From Streptomyces humi (GTDB lineage: Bacteria; Actinomycetota; Actinomycetes; Streptomycetales; Streptomycetaceae), in the NCBI RefSeq assembly GCF_001005085.2, contig NZ_LBMU02000126.1, positions 1 to 50,360 of the forward strand: DNA of 50,360 nucleotides. The letters are read 5' to 3'. The notes below the pieces were generated by a model. The model had not been told where the DNA came from and did not search any database. It saw only the letters and a program-made list of their open reading frames with translations. Each line of letters opens with the position of its first letter. Position 1 is the stretch's first letter. The translations under genes and the position numbers were made by a program. Below, one piece after another: positions 31,005-39,480 of the stretch.

Positions 31005-32524
31005 GATGTCGGGCTCCCTTCCATCACAAGATCGAGTACACGGTGCTCGTCGAGCTCCCGGGCGTCCGCCGTGTGCACGACGGTGCCTTCACGGAGCACC
31101 AGCACCCGGTCGGCGAGCCCCAGGACCTCAGGCACCTCGCTGGACACGAGCAGTACGGCCAGACCCTCGTCGGCCAGGCGGCGGATCACCGTGTAGAGCT
31201 CCGCCCGGGCACCGATGTCGACACCCCGGGTGGGCTCGTCCAGCAGCAGCACCTTGCAGCCGCGCAACAGCCAGCGTGCGAGCACCGCCTTCTGCTGGTT
31301 GCCGCCGGACAGCGTGCTGATCGCGGCATCGGGATTGTCGGGCCGCAAGGACAGCTCCCGGACCGCCTGGTGCGCCGCAGCTCGCTCGGTACGCCGGTCG
31401 AGCCAGCCCGCGCGGGCGAACCGGGACAGGGTGGAGATCGAGACGTTGCTGCTGACGGACTCCAGCATCAGCAGGCCCTGGGCCTTGCGTTCCTCGGGCG
31501 CGAGGCCGATGCCGGCGCGCACGGCGGCCCGGACGCTGCCGGGACGCAGCGGCGTGCCGTCGACGAGGACACGACCGCCGTCGGGCTTGCGCGCCCCGTA
31601 GACCGTCTCCAGGATCTCGCTGCGCCCGGAGCCGACGAGTCCGGCCAGGCCGACGATCTCACCGGGCCGCAGTTCCAGATCGACGGGCGCGAACTCCCTT
31701 CGTCTGGTGAGCCCTTCGACCCTCAGCACCGGCTCCCTCCCCTCGGCGAACCCGGCCTTGGGTCGCTCGGGAAAGACGTACTCCACATTCCGCCCGGTCA
31801 TCAGGGCCACGACCTCATGGGTCGGAGTCGACTTGGCAGGCAGACCGTCGGCGACCGACCGGCCCTCCTTCAGAACCGTGACCCGGTCTCCGATGCGCCG
31901 GATCTCCTCCAGGCGGTGGGAGATGTAGATGACGGCGACACCCTCGCCCGTCAGATCGCCCACGATCCTGAACAGGTTGTCCACCTCTTCGGGGTCGAGC
32001 GCCGCCGACGGCTCGTCCATTACGATCAGCCGCACGTCATGGGACAGTGCGCGGGCCATCGAGACGATCTGCTGCTGTGCCGCGGACAGTTCACCGACGA
32101 GCCGTGCGGGGTCGATCTCCGAGTGCCCGAGACGCTTCAGCAGTTCCGCGGTCGCCGTGCGGGCGGCCGAGCCGTGCACGACGAACCCGGCAGAGGTCGG
32201 TTCGTGTCCAAGGAAGACGTTCTCCGCGACGGACAGCCCCTCGATCAGGTCGAGTTCCTGGTAGATGGTGGCGATGCCGAGACGCATGGCGGCGATCGGC
32301 GATCCCAGGGTCACGGGCTCGCCCTGCCAGGTGATCTCACCGCCGTCGGGCTGGTGGGCTCCGGCGAGCACTTTGATCAGGGTGGACTTGCCGGCGCCGT
32401 TCTGGCCGAGGAGGCAATGGACTTCGCCGGCCTGGACGTCGAGGTCCACACCGTCCAGGGCGCGGACGCCCGGGAAGGACTTGGTGATGCCGGACATGGT
32501 GAGCAGGGGTGGTAGTGGTGCCAT
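31001..32524 (-). CDS. ribose-type sugar ABC transporter ATPase (double domain)
   Basis: A 507-residue protein with two ATP-binding cassettes, the RbsA/XylG arrangement. The first has Walker A G-Q-N-G-A-G-K-S-T (40-48), L-S-A-A-Q-Q-Q as signature and V-M-D-E-P-S-A as Walker B. The second has a degenerate Walker A (G-L-V-G-S-G-R-S-E) but an intact L-S-G-G-N-Q-Q-K. It energises sugar import. It is the first gene of the operon; no copy of the ROK operator was seen immediately before it. Confidence 0.94.
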   Translation of the reverse strand: MAPLPPLLTMSGITKSFPGVRALDGVDLDVQAGEVHCLLGQNGAGKSTLIKVLAGAHQPDGGEITWQGEPVTLGSPIAAMRLGIATIYQELDLIEGLSVAENVFLGHEPTSAGFVVHGSAARTATAELLKRLGHSEIDPARLVGELSAAQQQIVSMARALSHDVRLIVMDEPSAALDPEEVDNLFRIVGDLTGEGVAVIYISHRLEEIRRIGDRVTVLKEGRSVADGLPAKSTPTHEVVALMTGRNVEYVFPERPKAGFAEGREPVLRVEGLTRRREFAPVDLELRPGEIVGLAGLVGSGRSEILETVYGARKPDGGRVLVDGTPLRPGSVRAAVRAGIGLAPEERKAQGLLMLESVSSNVSISTLSRFARAGWLDRRTERAAAHQAVRELSLRPDNPDAAISTLSGGNQQKAVLARWLLRGCKVLLLDEPTRGVDIGARAELYTVIRRLADEGLAVLLVSSEVPEVLGLADRVLVLREGTVVHTADARELDEHRVLDLVMEGSPTS

Positions 32525-32774
32525 GGAGGATCCCCTCGGCGGATGCGGGCCGTGAGTGGGCAGGGCTGGACAGGGCGGATCGGGTATGAGGGCAGCTACG
32601 GGGCGCCCCTGGCATCGTGCGTGCCGGGGCGTACGAGTTGTGCCGGAGAGGGCCTGACGGCCATGCGATCAGCGCGGTGGCCGGACCAGGTCACCGAGCG
32701 TCATGAAGTGGTGCAGCGCTCTAGGGGGTCGGGGTGGCGGCCCGGGATGGCGGCCATGCCGTGGGATTGCGGCG
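32525..32774. other. spacer between the sugar ABC operon and the ROK gene
   Basis: I see no gene here. It should hold the promoter of the ABC operon. Short GGATGGCGGC/GGATTGCGGC-like repeats occur near 32740-32775, but the 24-bp operator motif is absent. Confidence 0.5.
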
Positions 32775-32797
32775 ATGCCATCGGATCGCGGTGGCAT
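32775..32797 (-). terminator. hairpin after the ROK gene
   Basis: ATGCCATCG (32775-32783) pairs with CGGTGGCAT (32789-32797), with one G-U pair, around a five-base loop. It lies 20 bases after the ROK stop codon. No U run follows. Confidence 0.55.
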
Positions 32798-32817
32798 TCG
32801 GGATGATCTGTGTCCGG

Positions 32818-33999
32818 TCAGGCAGGCGAGAAGACGTGATCGCTGATGAGCCGTGCCGCGCCGATGACTCCGGCGTTCGGCCCCAACTCGCCCAGCACGA
32901 TGGGCAGGTTGCGGGTGGCAAGCGGCAAGGACTGCTGGTACACCTGGGTCCGGACACTGGCGAGCAGCGTGTGGCCAAGTCCGGTCACACCACCGCCGAT
33001 CACCACCAGGCCGGGGTTGAAGAAACTGACCAGTCCGGCGATGACCTGGCCCAGACTCTTCCCGCCCTCCCTGATCAGTTCGAGAGCCACCGGATCGCCC
33101 GCCACGGCGGCTGCCGACACGTCCGCGGCGGTCAGACGCCCGGCCGCCTCCAGCCGGGCGGCAAGCTCCGGCGACCGGCCCGCTCGCGCGGCCTCCTCCG
33201 CGTCACCGGCCAGCGCGGCACCACTGAAGTACGCCTCCAGGCAGCCTCGGTTGCCGCACACACAAGCACGGCCTCCCGGTTCCACCGGGATGTGCCCGAT
33301 GTCACCGGCGCTGCCCGACGTCCCCCTGTAGACCTCGCCACCGACCACGATCCCGCAGCCGATGCCGGTGCCGATCTTGATGCACAGGAAGTCACGCGCG
33401 GAACGCGCCACGCCCGCGTGCTGCTCTCCCACGGCCATCAGGTTCACGTCGTTGTCGACCATGACCGGACAGCCAAGTTCCTGGCTGAGTGCCTCCCGCA
33501 CCGGGAAGCCGTCCCACCCCGGCATGATCGGAGGCGCGACCGGCACGCCTTCCGGAAAGCGGACCGGCCCCGGGACCCCGATGCCGGCGCCGTCGAAGCC
33601 CTCCACGACACCGGATGCTTTGAGCTTGGCAGCCATCGACAGCACTTGCTCGAAGACCGCCACCGGCCCTTCACGGACATCCATCGGGTGGTTCAGGTGC
33701 CCAAGGACCTCCAACTCCGCGTTCGTCACGGCCACATCGATCGACGTGGCACCGATGTCGACACCGAGGAAGCGCAGCGTCGGCGCGAGCCTGATGTTGT
33801 GCGAGCGTCGCCCGCCGCGTGAGGGGGCGAACCCGTCCGCCACGACCAGCCCCGTCTCCAGCAGCCGGTCCACCTCGACAGCCAGCTTCGAACGCGACAG
33901 ATCCACCAGGTCACCCAGTTGGGCACGGGAGTTGGACCCGCCATCACGCAGCAGGCGAAGCAGCCGCGCCTGATGTGTGTTCTCAGGTCGAGCAGTCAT
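32818..33999 (-). CDS. ROK-family transcriptional regulator
   Basis: A 393-residue protein. An N-terminal winged helix (L-L-R-L-L-R-D-G-G, S-R-A-Q-L-G-D-L-V-D-L-S-R-S-K, about residues 10-55) precedes an ROK sugar-kinase-like domain. That domain has D-I-G-A-T-S (81-86) and the zinc motif C-V-C-G-N-R-G-C-L-E-A-Y. I chose the ATG at 33999 because similarity starts there; upstream codons are intergenic. It lies upstream of, and on the same strand as, the sugar ABC operon. An operator 137 bases before its start is repeated at two other promoters in the window. It is likely a sugar-responsive repressor; the effector is unknown. Confidence 0.93.
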   Translation of the reverse strand: MTARPENTHQARLLRLLRDGGSNSRAQLGDLVDLSRSKLAVEVDRLLETGLVVADGFAPSRGGRRSHNIRLAPTLRFLGVDIGATSIDVAVTNAELEVLGHLNHPMDVREGPVAVFEQVLSMAAKLKASGVVEGFDGAGIGVPGPVRFPEGVPVAPPIMPGWDGFPVREALSQELGCPVMVDNDVNLMAVGEQHAGVARSARDFLCIKIGTGIGCGIVVGGEVYRGTSGSAGDIGHIPVEPGGRACVCGNRGCLEAYFSGAALAGDAEEAARAGRSPELAARLEAAGRLTAADVSAAAVAGDPVALELIREGGKSLGQVIAGLVSFFNPGLVVIGGGVTGLGHTLLASVRTQVYQQSLPLATRNLPIVLGELGPNAGVIGAARLISDHVFSPA

Positions 34000-34135
34000 G
34001 CGTCTCACGAACCCCTCCCCTCGTCCCAGGCTAGGGCCCAGGCCTCTGTCTGCGTCGGCAAAGTCCTCTGGCTTCGGGAAGGAACGTAGCAGCGATTTGC
34101 CAAACCGTGAAGAACTTAGGAGCGAAACGGATCCA

Positions 34136-34159
34136 ACTTTTTCCACCCTGAGGACAAAG
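34136..34159. promoter_or_regulatory. putative autoregulatory ROK operator
   Basis: ACTTTTTCC, six bases, AGGACAAAG, the third copy of the motif also present at 17488 and 26336. On the minus strand an AAAGTT, 16 bases, TAAGTT arrangement lies just downstream and could be promoter elements. Position before the ROK gene suggests autoregulation. Confidence 0.65.
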
Positions 34160-34223
34160 TCTGCGTGGAGCCCCATTCGGAGCCACAGCGCCGCCGACGC
34201 CGGCCGAGCCGATCGACGTGGCG

Positions 34224-34577
34224 TTCTTGAGGCACGAATACCCGGCCGGGGTGGCCGAGGACGGAGTGAATCCGCTGCAGGCCGCGGTGGTGAGCGCGGC
34301 GGCGGGGTGCCAGCCCCCCCGTCGCACCGAGGGCGACGACGCCGGCGGCGCGGGCCGCCGTCATGTCGGTGGGGCTGTCCCCGACGAACACCGCGCGCTC
34401 AGCCAGGACGTTGAGCCGCTCCAGGCGAGATCCAGCCCGTCGGGCGCCGGTTAGGTCCTCCAGGGTCACTCGGTGGCCGAGAGCGCAGGTGGTGACCGCC
34501 GCGAGGGTGGCCCGTACCGCCTCGGCACTGTCCAGCAGCACCCCGTCCACGTCGAGCAGAGCCGCGTCGCGGGTCAC
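34224..34577 (-). pseudogene. HAD-family phosphatase remnant
   Basis: It begins with a GTG at 34577 (V-T-R-D-A-A-L-L-D-V-D-G-V-L-L-D-S), carrying the HAD motif I, with the first Asp inside D-V-D-G. After T-G-A-R-R-A-G the sequence jumps to E-R-A-V-F-V-G-D-S-P-T-D-M, motif IV, so the cap domain and motif II/III region (about 100 residues) are gone. A run of seven C (34314-34320) marks a frameshift: downstream the natural W-H-P-A-A-A-L-T text lies in another frame. The start overlaps the phosphoribosyltransferase remnant's stop as GTGA, so the two were once coupled. Confidence 0.6.
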
Positions 34578-34960
34578 CGCGTGCCGCCCGGACCGCGGAC
34601 CAGCGCCCGCAGGACCATGCGGTGGCCGGCGAGCAGGGCGGTGGCGCCCGCGTCCCCGGTCCAGGACGCACACGGCCGCCTCGACCAGGGCGCCGCCCCT
34701 CCGCAGGAGCCGTGTACTGCGCAGAGGCTGGTGCCGCTGCGCGCGGTGTCGCCGACCAGGACGGTGTGTCGGCCGCCGAGATCGGCCCTCTCGATCTGCT
34801 GCCACGTGCCGTGCGCCTGGCATGCTGTGTGACAGCCGGGGCGCCGGCTACGTAGGTGCGCCGAGGCCGGAGCCGAACCCGGACCGAGCTGGTGGCCCAC
34901 GGCCTCACTGGCGAAGCGGCTTCGGACTGGCGCAATGCCTGGCCCGGCGACCGATCCCAC
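34574..34960 (-). pseudogene. orotate-phosphoribosyltransferase-like remnant
   Basis: The segment H-T-V-L-V-G-D-T-A-R-S-G-T-S-L resembles the PRPP-binding loop of phosphoribosyltransferases. It is followed, after a frame change, by A-L-V-E-A-A-V-C-V-L-D-R and, after another change, by A-G-A-T-A-L-L-A-G-H-R-M-V-L-R-A-L-V, as in the C-terminal half of orotate phosphoribosyltransferase-like proteins. At least two frameshifts are needed and the N-terminal part is not recognisable. Identification is by motif only. Confidence 0.45.
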
Positions 34961-34990
34961 CAGTCGCCGGACCGGGCGCTCAGTCAAGGC

Positions 34991-36277
34991 TCAATGGATG
35001 TTCTGCGGATGTTCGGAGCGCTCCTGGACCACCGGACGTGTCACGGGTGCGGTGTCGATGATCCAGACGTTGCGCTGCCCGTCGGCCAGGAATGCCGAGA
35101 GCGCGAGGAGGAGTGCTCCCGCTGCGGCGATGAGAGCGACCAGGAGTGCGCCGCCGACGCCGTGGGTGTCTGCGAGGCTGCCGGAGAGGGCCTGTCCAGC
35201 GGCTGCGCCGAAGGGGCCGCCGGCGCACAGGATGGTCATCGCGACTGCGGCCCGTTCCGCGGGGGCAAGGCGTTCGGTCAGTGCGTACAGGCTGATCATG
35301 TACGGGGCGACGGTAAAGCTCGCGACCGCGACCGCCGCGGGGAGAGACACCAGTTGTGCGCCGAGGAAGAGGATCAGCATGCCCGCGCAAAGGATCGCGG
35401 CGAAGGAGACGTAGCGGGCGCGCAGGGAGAACTTTTGCGGGAGCCATGCGCAGGCGGCGCCTGCAAGGGCGCTGCCGATGCCGAACTCGGCGTAGACGAG
35501 TCCCGAAGCACCGGGCTTTCCGATCGTGCTGGCGTAGGCGGTGACGGCCGTCTGGACTGCGCCGAAGATCGCCCCCATGGCGACCATGGCGAGGAACATC
35601 ACGGTCAGGGGGCGGCGGGGCAGGTAAGGCCTTTCCCCCCGATCTGACGGCTGCTGGTGTGTGGTGGGGTGGGCGTAGACGAGGGCGAAGGGGAGGGTGC
35701 TTGCTGCGAGCAGAGCCATCGTCGCGACCGCGGGCGCGAGGGGGCTGAGGGAGGCGAGCAGGCCGACGAACGCGGGGCCGGCGACGAAGCTCAGTTCGTC
35801 GGCGGACGCCTCGTAGGACAGAGCCGGGGACAGCAGGTGGTGTTCGTTGCGGGACTGCACCAGTCGTGACCAGTGCACCCGTACGAGAGGGCCGGCCTGG
35901 GGCTGGGTCAGGCCCACCAGGGCGGCCGCGGCGAACATGCTCGCCCGGCTGGCGTGGCTGGCGGCCAGCAGGGCCGACCAGGCTGCGAGGTTGGCGATCG
36001 CAGCGGCGGCTCCGACGGTCCGGTGGCCGTGACGGTCGGTCAGGGCTCCCACCAGGGGTCCGCCGATGGCGATGGCGATGCTCTGGGCCGCGCTGGCGAG
36101 TCCGGCGAAGGCATAGCTGCGGGTTGCTGCCTGGAGCAGGATGAGGGTGGAAAGGGCTGAGGTCGCGTACGGCAGGCGGGCCAGGAATCCCAGGGGGAAG
36201 AAGCCGACGCCTGCAACACGCAGCAGGAAGCGGTAGGACACGTTGTCTCCGACGGGCACGTCAAGGGGACGCGCCAC
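34991..36277 (-). CDS. MFS transporter
   Basis: A 428-residue membrane protein with about 12 hydrophobic segments. The conserved loop after segment 2 reads G-A-L-T-D-R-H-G-H-R-T. R-Y-V-S-F-A-A-I and similar segments continue the second half. The frame is intact, unlike its neighbours. It is flanked by remnants of phosphoribosyltransferase, HAD and nucleoside hydrolase genes, so a nucleoside or nucleobase substrate is possible, but nothing in the sequence proves it. Confidence 0.85.
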   Translation of the reverse strand: MARPLDVPVGDNVSYRFLLRVAGVGFFPLGFLARLPYATSALSTLILLQAATRSYAFAGLASAAQSIAIAIGGPLVGALTDRHGHRTVGAAAAIANLAAWSALLAASHASRASMFAAAALVGLTQPQAGPLVRVHWSRLVQSRNEHHLLSPALSYEASADELSFVAGPAFVGLLASLSPLAPAVATMALLAASTLPFALVYAHPTTHQQPSDRGERPYLPRRPLTVMFLAMVAMGAIFGAVQTAVTAYASTIGKPGASGLVYAEFGIGSALAGAACAWLPQKFSLRARYVSFAAILCAGMLILFLGAQLVSLPAAVAVASFTVAPYMISLYALTERLAPAERAAVAMTILCAGGPFGAAAGQALSGSLADTHGVGGALLVALIAAAGALLLALSAFLADGQRNVWIIDTAPVTRPVVQERSEHPQNIH

Positions 36278-36306
36278 CCAGCCACCAACGCGTCGACGAG
36301 CCCGAT

Positions 36307-36388
36307 TCTGATCATCAACGTAGCGAAGGCGGCTGAGAGCTGTACAGATCCCTTGAGAAAGGCGGCTGGGACGATCTGATCAGCAACG
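36307..36388. repeat. 14-bp direct repeats upstream of the MFS gene
   Basis: TCTGATCATCAACG (36307-36320) and TCTGATCAGCAACG (36375-36388) differ at one base and lie 68 bases apart. They could be regulator sites or a relic of duplication. Confidence 0.4.
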
Positions 36389-36451
36389 GGCACGAGGGCT
36401 GTCAGGCCGCCCTCCCTGGAAGGTCGGCTCGGTGTACGGGATGGTTCGGGA

Positions 36452-36706
36452 TCACGCAGGGCTGCTCAGCTTGTTGAGCAGGAGGTCGCGCAGAGCGTCG
36501 ATGTCCGCGTCGAGTGCCACGTCGATCTCGCGTCCGAGCCGTGCATTGCCGTATCCGGAGCGGGTGTCTGTGAGGGTTGCGCCGCGTACCGACGTGGAGT
36601 CGCACACCACCTCGACTGCCAGTCGCCGGCACTCAGTGTGCCGGGCCAGATCGCCTCGGCGACGGATACCGCGTCATGCAGGACAAGGCCGTCCACTGCG
36701 AGTCCA
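36452..36706 (-). pseudogene. nucleoside hydrolase C-terminal remnant
   Basis: The first frame reads L-V-L-H-D-A-V-S-V-A-E-A-I-W-P-G-T-L, corresponding to the late H-D-x-x-A-V segment of nucleoside hydrolases that carries the catalytic His/Asp. After a frameshift near 36633 the text continues L-A-V-E-V-V-C-D-S-T-S-V-R-G-A-T-L, then G-Y-G-N-A-R-L-G-R and D-A-L-R-D-L-L-L-N-K-L to the stop at 36452. The upstream part of the gene is missing where the IS5-type sequence begins (about 36729). Confidence 0.6.
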
Positions 36707-36728
36707 CGCTGATAGTGGGGCGCGGTAG

Positions 36729-37271
36729 GGGGAGTGCGCAGGTGCTGTCGTGGCGCTGCCCCGGCGTCAGAAGGATCGCGAGAGGCCGGCCGCGACCGTC
36801 GCAGGCTAGGTGGATCTTGGCGGTCAGGCCTCCCCGGGATCGGCCGAGGGCGTGATCGTCCGGTTCGTCCGGCCTGTTGATCCCCCTTTTTCTGCCGGTG
36901 GCGGCGGCGTGCTGGTGGGCGCGGACGATGGTGGAGTCGATCTGGACGAGCCAGTCGATGTCACCGGCCGCGTCCGCGGAGGCCTGGATCTGCTGGAGGG
37001 CGTGGGTGAAGACGCCGTCCAGGGCGTAGCGGCGGAAGCGGGTGTAGACCGTCTGCCATGGCCCATAGCGTTCCGGCAGGTCACGCCAGGAGATCCCGGT
37101 CCGGATCTTGTAGACCATTCCGTTGATGACCTGCCGGTCCGACACCCGAGGCCGGCCCGTCGCGGCCCGCGGTATCAGCGGAGCGAGTAACTCCCACTCC
37201 TGATCGGTGAGTTCATGGCGGCGTATCACCTAAACATGATCCACCACCCCATGATCTTTGAAGACGGGCCC
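36729..37271 (-). mobile_element. truncated IS5-family insertion sequence
   Basis: The transposase starts at 37229 (M-I-R-R-H-E-L-T-D-Q-E-W) and shows G-I-S-W-R-D-L-P-E-R-Y-G and the first catalytic Asp in Q-I-D-S-T-I-V-R-A-H. It continues through G-L-T-A-K-I-H-L-A-C-D-G and stops making sense after L-T-P-G-Q-R-H-D-S near 36735. The C-terminal third, with the last catalytic Glu, is absent. One end is preserved, outer terminus GGGCCCGTCTTCAAAGATC (from 37271 inward). The other end is lost in the nucleoside hydrolase remnant. Confidence 0.85.
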
Positions 37272-37361
37272 TAGTTGACACAAGGCAACACTCGTGACCT
37301 GCGCTGATTCGCGTCCCGGCCCCGCGGCCTCTCGCACCCGCACGGAGTGTCCATCCAGCAG

Positions 37362-37381
37362 GGCGCCACCGCCGTGGCGCC
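37362..37381 (-). terminator. hairpin terminator of the chaperone-redox operon
   Basis: GGCGCCAC and GTGGCGCC form a perfect 8-bp stem with a CGCC tetraloop, 16 bases after the flavoprotein stop codon. Confidence 0.75.
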
Positions 37382-37397
37382 GGACGGGCGCCATTCG

Positions 37398-39212
37398 TCA
37401 TGCGAGCCATGCGGACTCCTTATGGCGTATGCGTGGGGAGACGTCCGAGTGGCCCGCGGCAGCCGGCGTGCCCGTGGTGCCGGGTGCGGCCGAGTGCCCG
37501 AGGTGCCGGTGTACGAAGTGGATGGCCATGGCGCCCTCACCGGCCGCGGAGGCCACCCGTTTCACCGAGCCGCTGCGGACGTCCCCCACCGCGAAGACCC
37601 CGGGGAGGCTGACCTCCAGGGTCATGCACGGGCGCCCGCGGCCTTGCCACACCTCGGGGGAGGCGCAGGCTTCCTGAGCCTCAGGGCCGGTGAGGACGAA
37701 GCCGCGGGAGTCGAGGGCGATGGTGCCGGCGAGCCACTCGGTGTGAGGGTCGGCGCCGGTGAAGACGAACAGGCTCCGTGCCGCGAGCCGGCGGTGCTCG
37801 CCCGTGCGGTTGTCGACCACGTCGAGTTCCTCCAGCACTTTCTCGCCGATGACCTCGGCGACCTCGGTGTGCAGCATGACCTCCACCCGCGGATGGCGCT
37901 CCACCTGTTCGACCAGGTAGCGGGACATGTTGGCATCCAGGCTGGCACCTCGGACCAGCAGGTGGACCTTCGGCGCGTATCCGGCGAGGAACAGCACCGC
38001 CTGGCCCGCCGAGTTGCCTCCGCCGACGACGGCCACCGGGTCGGTGCGGCACTGCTGGGCCTCGTAGACGGTCGCCGAGTAGTGCACGCTCGTTCCCTCC
38101 AGGCGTTCGATGCCGGGCACCTGGAGCCGGCGGTAGCGGGCGCCCATGGCCAGGACGACGGCGCGGGCGGCGATCTCGCTGCCGTCGGCGAACGCCACGA
38201 CGTAGTGGTCGTCGTCCTTGGCATGGAGACCGGTCGCCTCCAGCGGAAGGCTGATCCCGGCGCCGAACTTGTCGGCCTGGAGCACGGCGCGTTCGGTGAG
38301 CTCGGCTCCTGAGATACCGGACGGGAAGCCGAGCAGGTTCTCGATGCGGGACGACGTGCCGGCCTGGCCGCCGGTGGCCATCGCCTCCACCACCGTGGTG
38401 CTCAGGCCCTCGGAGGCGGCGTACACCGCGGCAGCGAGGCCCGCGGGTCCGGAGCCCACGATGAGGACGTCGCCGTGACGGTTACCGGCGGGCAGTGACG
38501 GCAGGCCGATGAGCCGGGCCAGTTCCGCGTTGCTGGGGTTGCGCAACAGGGTGGTGTCCCGCCAGATGACGAGTGGTGTCTCCGCCGGGCCGACGCCGAA
38601 GCGGCGCAGCAGCTCCTCGGCCTCCTCGTCGGTCTCCAGGTCGATCCACCGGTGCGGCAGCCGGTTGCGGACGGCGAACTCGCGCAGCCGCCTGGTGTCG
38701 GGCGAGTAGCGCGAGCCGACGATGCGGAAGCCGGCGCCCTGTCCGACGAGCAGCGCGCGACGGCCCAGGCAGGCGCGCAGCACGACGTCCCCGATGCTGG
38801 AGTCCCGGGCCACCAGGTGGCGCAGCTGGTCCAAGGGGACGACGAGGACCTCGCCGGGCTCCCTGGCGACAGCGGTGTAGAAGGCCACCTGTCCGTGCAG
38901 CAGGCCGAGTTCGCCGATGAAGCGACCGGGGCCGTGCACGCGTAGCACGTGCTCCTCGGGAGTGCCGTAGTCCTCGACGACGGCGACGGAACCGCTGAGG
39001 ACGACGAAGAACGTCTCGCAGCGCTCCCCCTCCCGGATCAGCACCTCATTCGGAGCCATGTTCCGGCGTTGCCCGTGCTCCGCCAGACGTGCGATCTGAT
39101 CCTCCGTGAGGCGCGGGTACGCGCCGTAGATGTCCGGGGTCTCCCAGAAGGCGGCCTCGCCCGCTTCGTCCGGCACCGGTGCTTCGCCCGGCCGCGGCTG
39201 GTCGCCGGACAT
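37398..39212 (-). CDS. cyclic-nucleotide-domain / thioredoxin-reductase-like flavoprotein
   Basis: A 604-residue, three-part protein. Residues about 40-145 are a cyclic-nucleotide-binding domain (G-R-F-I-G-E-L-G-L-L), but the usual Arg of the phosphate cassette is replaced by F-Y-T-A-V. Residues about 160-240 look like a thioredoxin fold without Cys (G-S-R-Y-S-P-D-T, R-N-P-S-N-A-E-L). Residues about 245-580 are an FAD/NAD domain (V-G-S-G-P-A-G-L-A, later V-V-G-G-G-N-S-A-G-Q). The redox C-x2-C of true thioredoxin reductase is absent; only one Cys lies in that region. The ATG at 39212 overlaps the zinc-finger gene's stop by one base. It probably relays electrons by another route, or senses redox state. 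Confidence 0.9.
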   Translation of the reverse strand: MSGDQPRPGEAPVPDEAGEAAFWETPDIYGAYPRLTEDQIARLAEHGQRRNMAPNEVLIREGERCETFFVVLSGSVAVVEDYGTPEEHVLRVHGPGRFIGELGLLHGQVAFYTAVAREPGEVLVVPLDQLRHLVARDSSIGDVVLRACLGRRALLVGQGAGFRIVGSRYSPDTRRLREFAVRNRLPHRWIDLETDEEAEELLRRFGVGPAETPLVIWRDTTLLRNPSNAELARLIGLPSLPAGNRHGDVLIVGSGPAGLAAAVYAASEGLSTTVVEAMATGGQAGTSSRIENLLGFPSGISGAELTERAVLQADKFGAGISLPLEATGLHAKDDDHYVVAFADGSEIAARAVVLAMGARYRRLQVPGIERLEGTSVHYSATVYEAQQCRTDPVAVVGGGNSAGQAVLFLAGYAPKVHLLVRGASLDANMSRYLVEQVERHPRVEVMLHTEVAEVIGEKVLEELDVVDNRTGEHRRLAARSLFVFTGADPHTEWLAGTIALDSRGFVLTGPEAQEACASPEVWQGRGRPCMTLEVSLPGVFAVGDVRSGSVKRVASAAGEGAMAIHFVHRHLGHSAAPGTTGTPAAAGHSDVSPRIRHKESAWLA

Positions 39213-39475
39213 CAGACGAACGCCTCGTGGACGAAGCACCAGCGCCAGTCCTCGCCGGGCTGGAACGACTGCACGATCGGATGGGCGACGGCAGCCGCGT
39301 GCTTGCGCGCGTGCTTGTTCGGCGAGGAGTCGCAGCAGCCGACATGCCCGCAGGTCAGGCAGAGCCTCAGGTGGACCCATGGGGAGCCGAGCCTCAGACA
39401 CTCCTGACACCCTTCCGGGGTCAGCGGCTGGACCGGCCTGACAAGCGCGAGGTGGGGGTCTGCGTGCAGGGTCAT
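39212..39475 (-). CDS. stand-alone UBP-type zinc-finger protein
   Basis: An 87-residue protein made only of a ubiquitin-hydrolase-type (UBP) zinc finger. Ligands are visible as C23-x2-C26, C39-x2-C42, C47/C48 and His55, His59, His65, ending in W-R-W-C-F-V-H-E. In eukaryotes this fold binds the free C-terminal Gly-Gly of ubiquitin. Its partner in bacteria is unknown. It lies between thioredoxin (5-base gap) and the flavoprotein (1-base overlap), so it belongs to the chaperone-redox operon. Confidence 0.9.
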   Translation of the reverse strand: MTLHADPHLALVRPVQPLTPEGCQECLRLGSPWVHLRLCLTCGHVGCCDSSPNKHARKHAAAVAHPIVQSFQPGEDWRWCFVHEAFV

Positions 39476-39480
39476 CCGGA

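Noticed and set aside
36278..36400. Upstream coding remnant reading V-A-D-Q-I-V-P-A-A-F-L-K-G on the minus strand
   Set aside because: The short frame has plausible composition but runs into the MFS gene in another frame and matches nothing I recognise.
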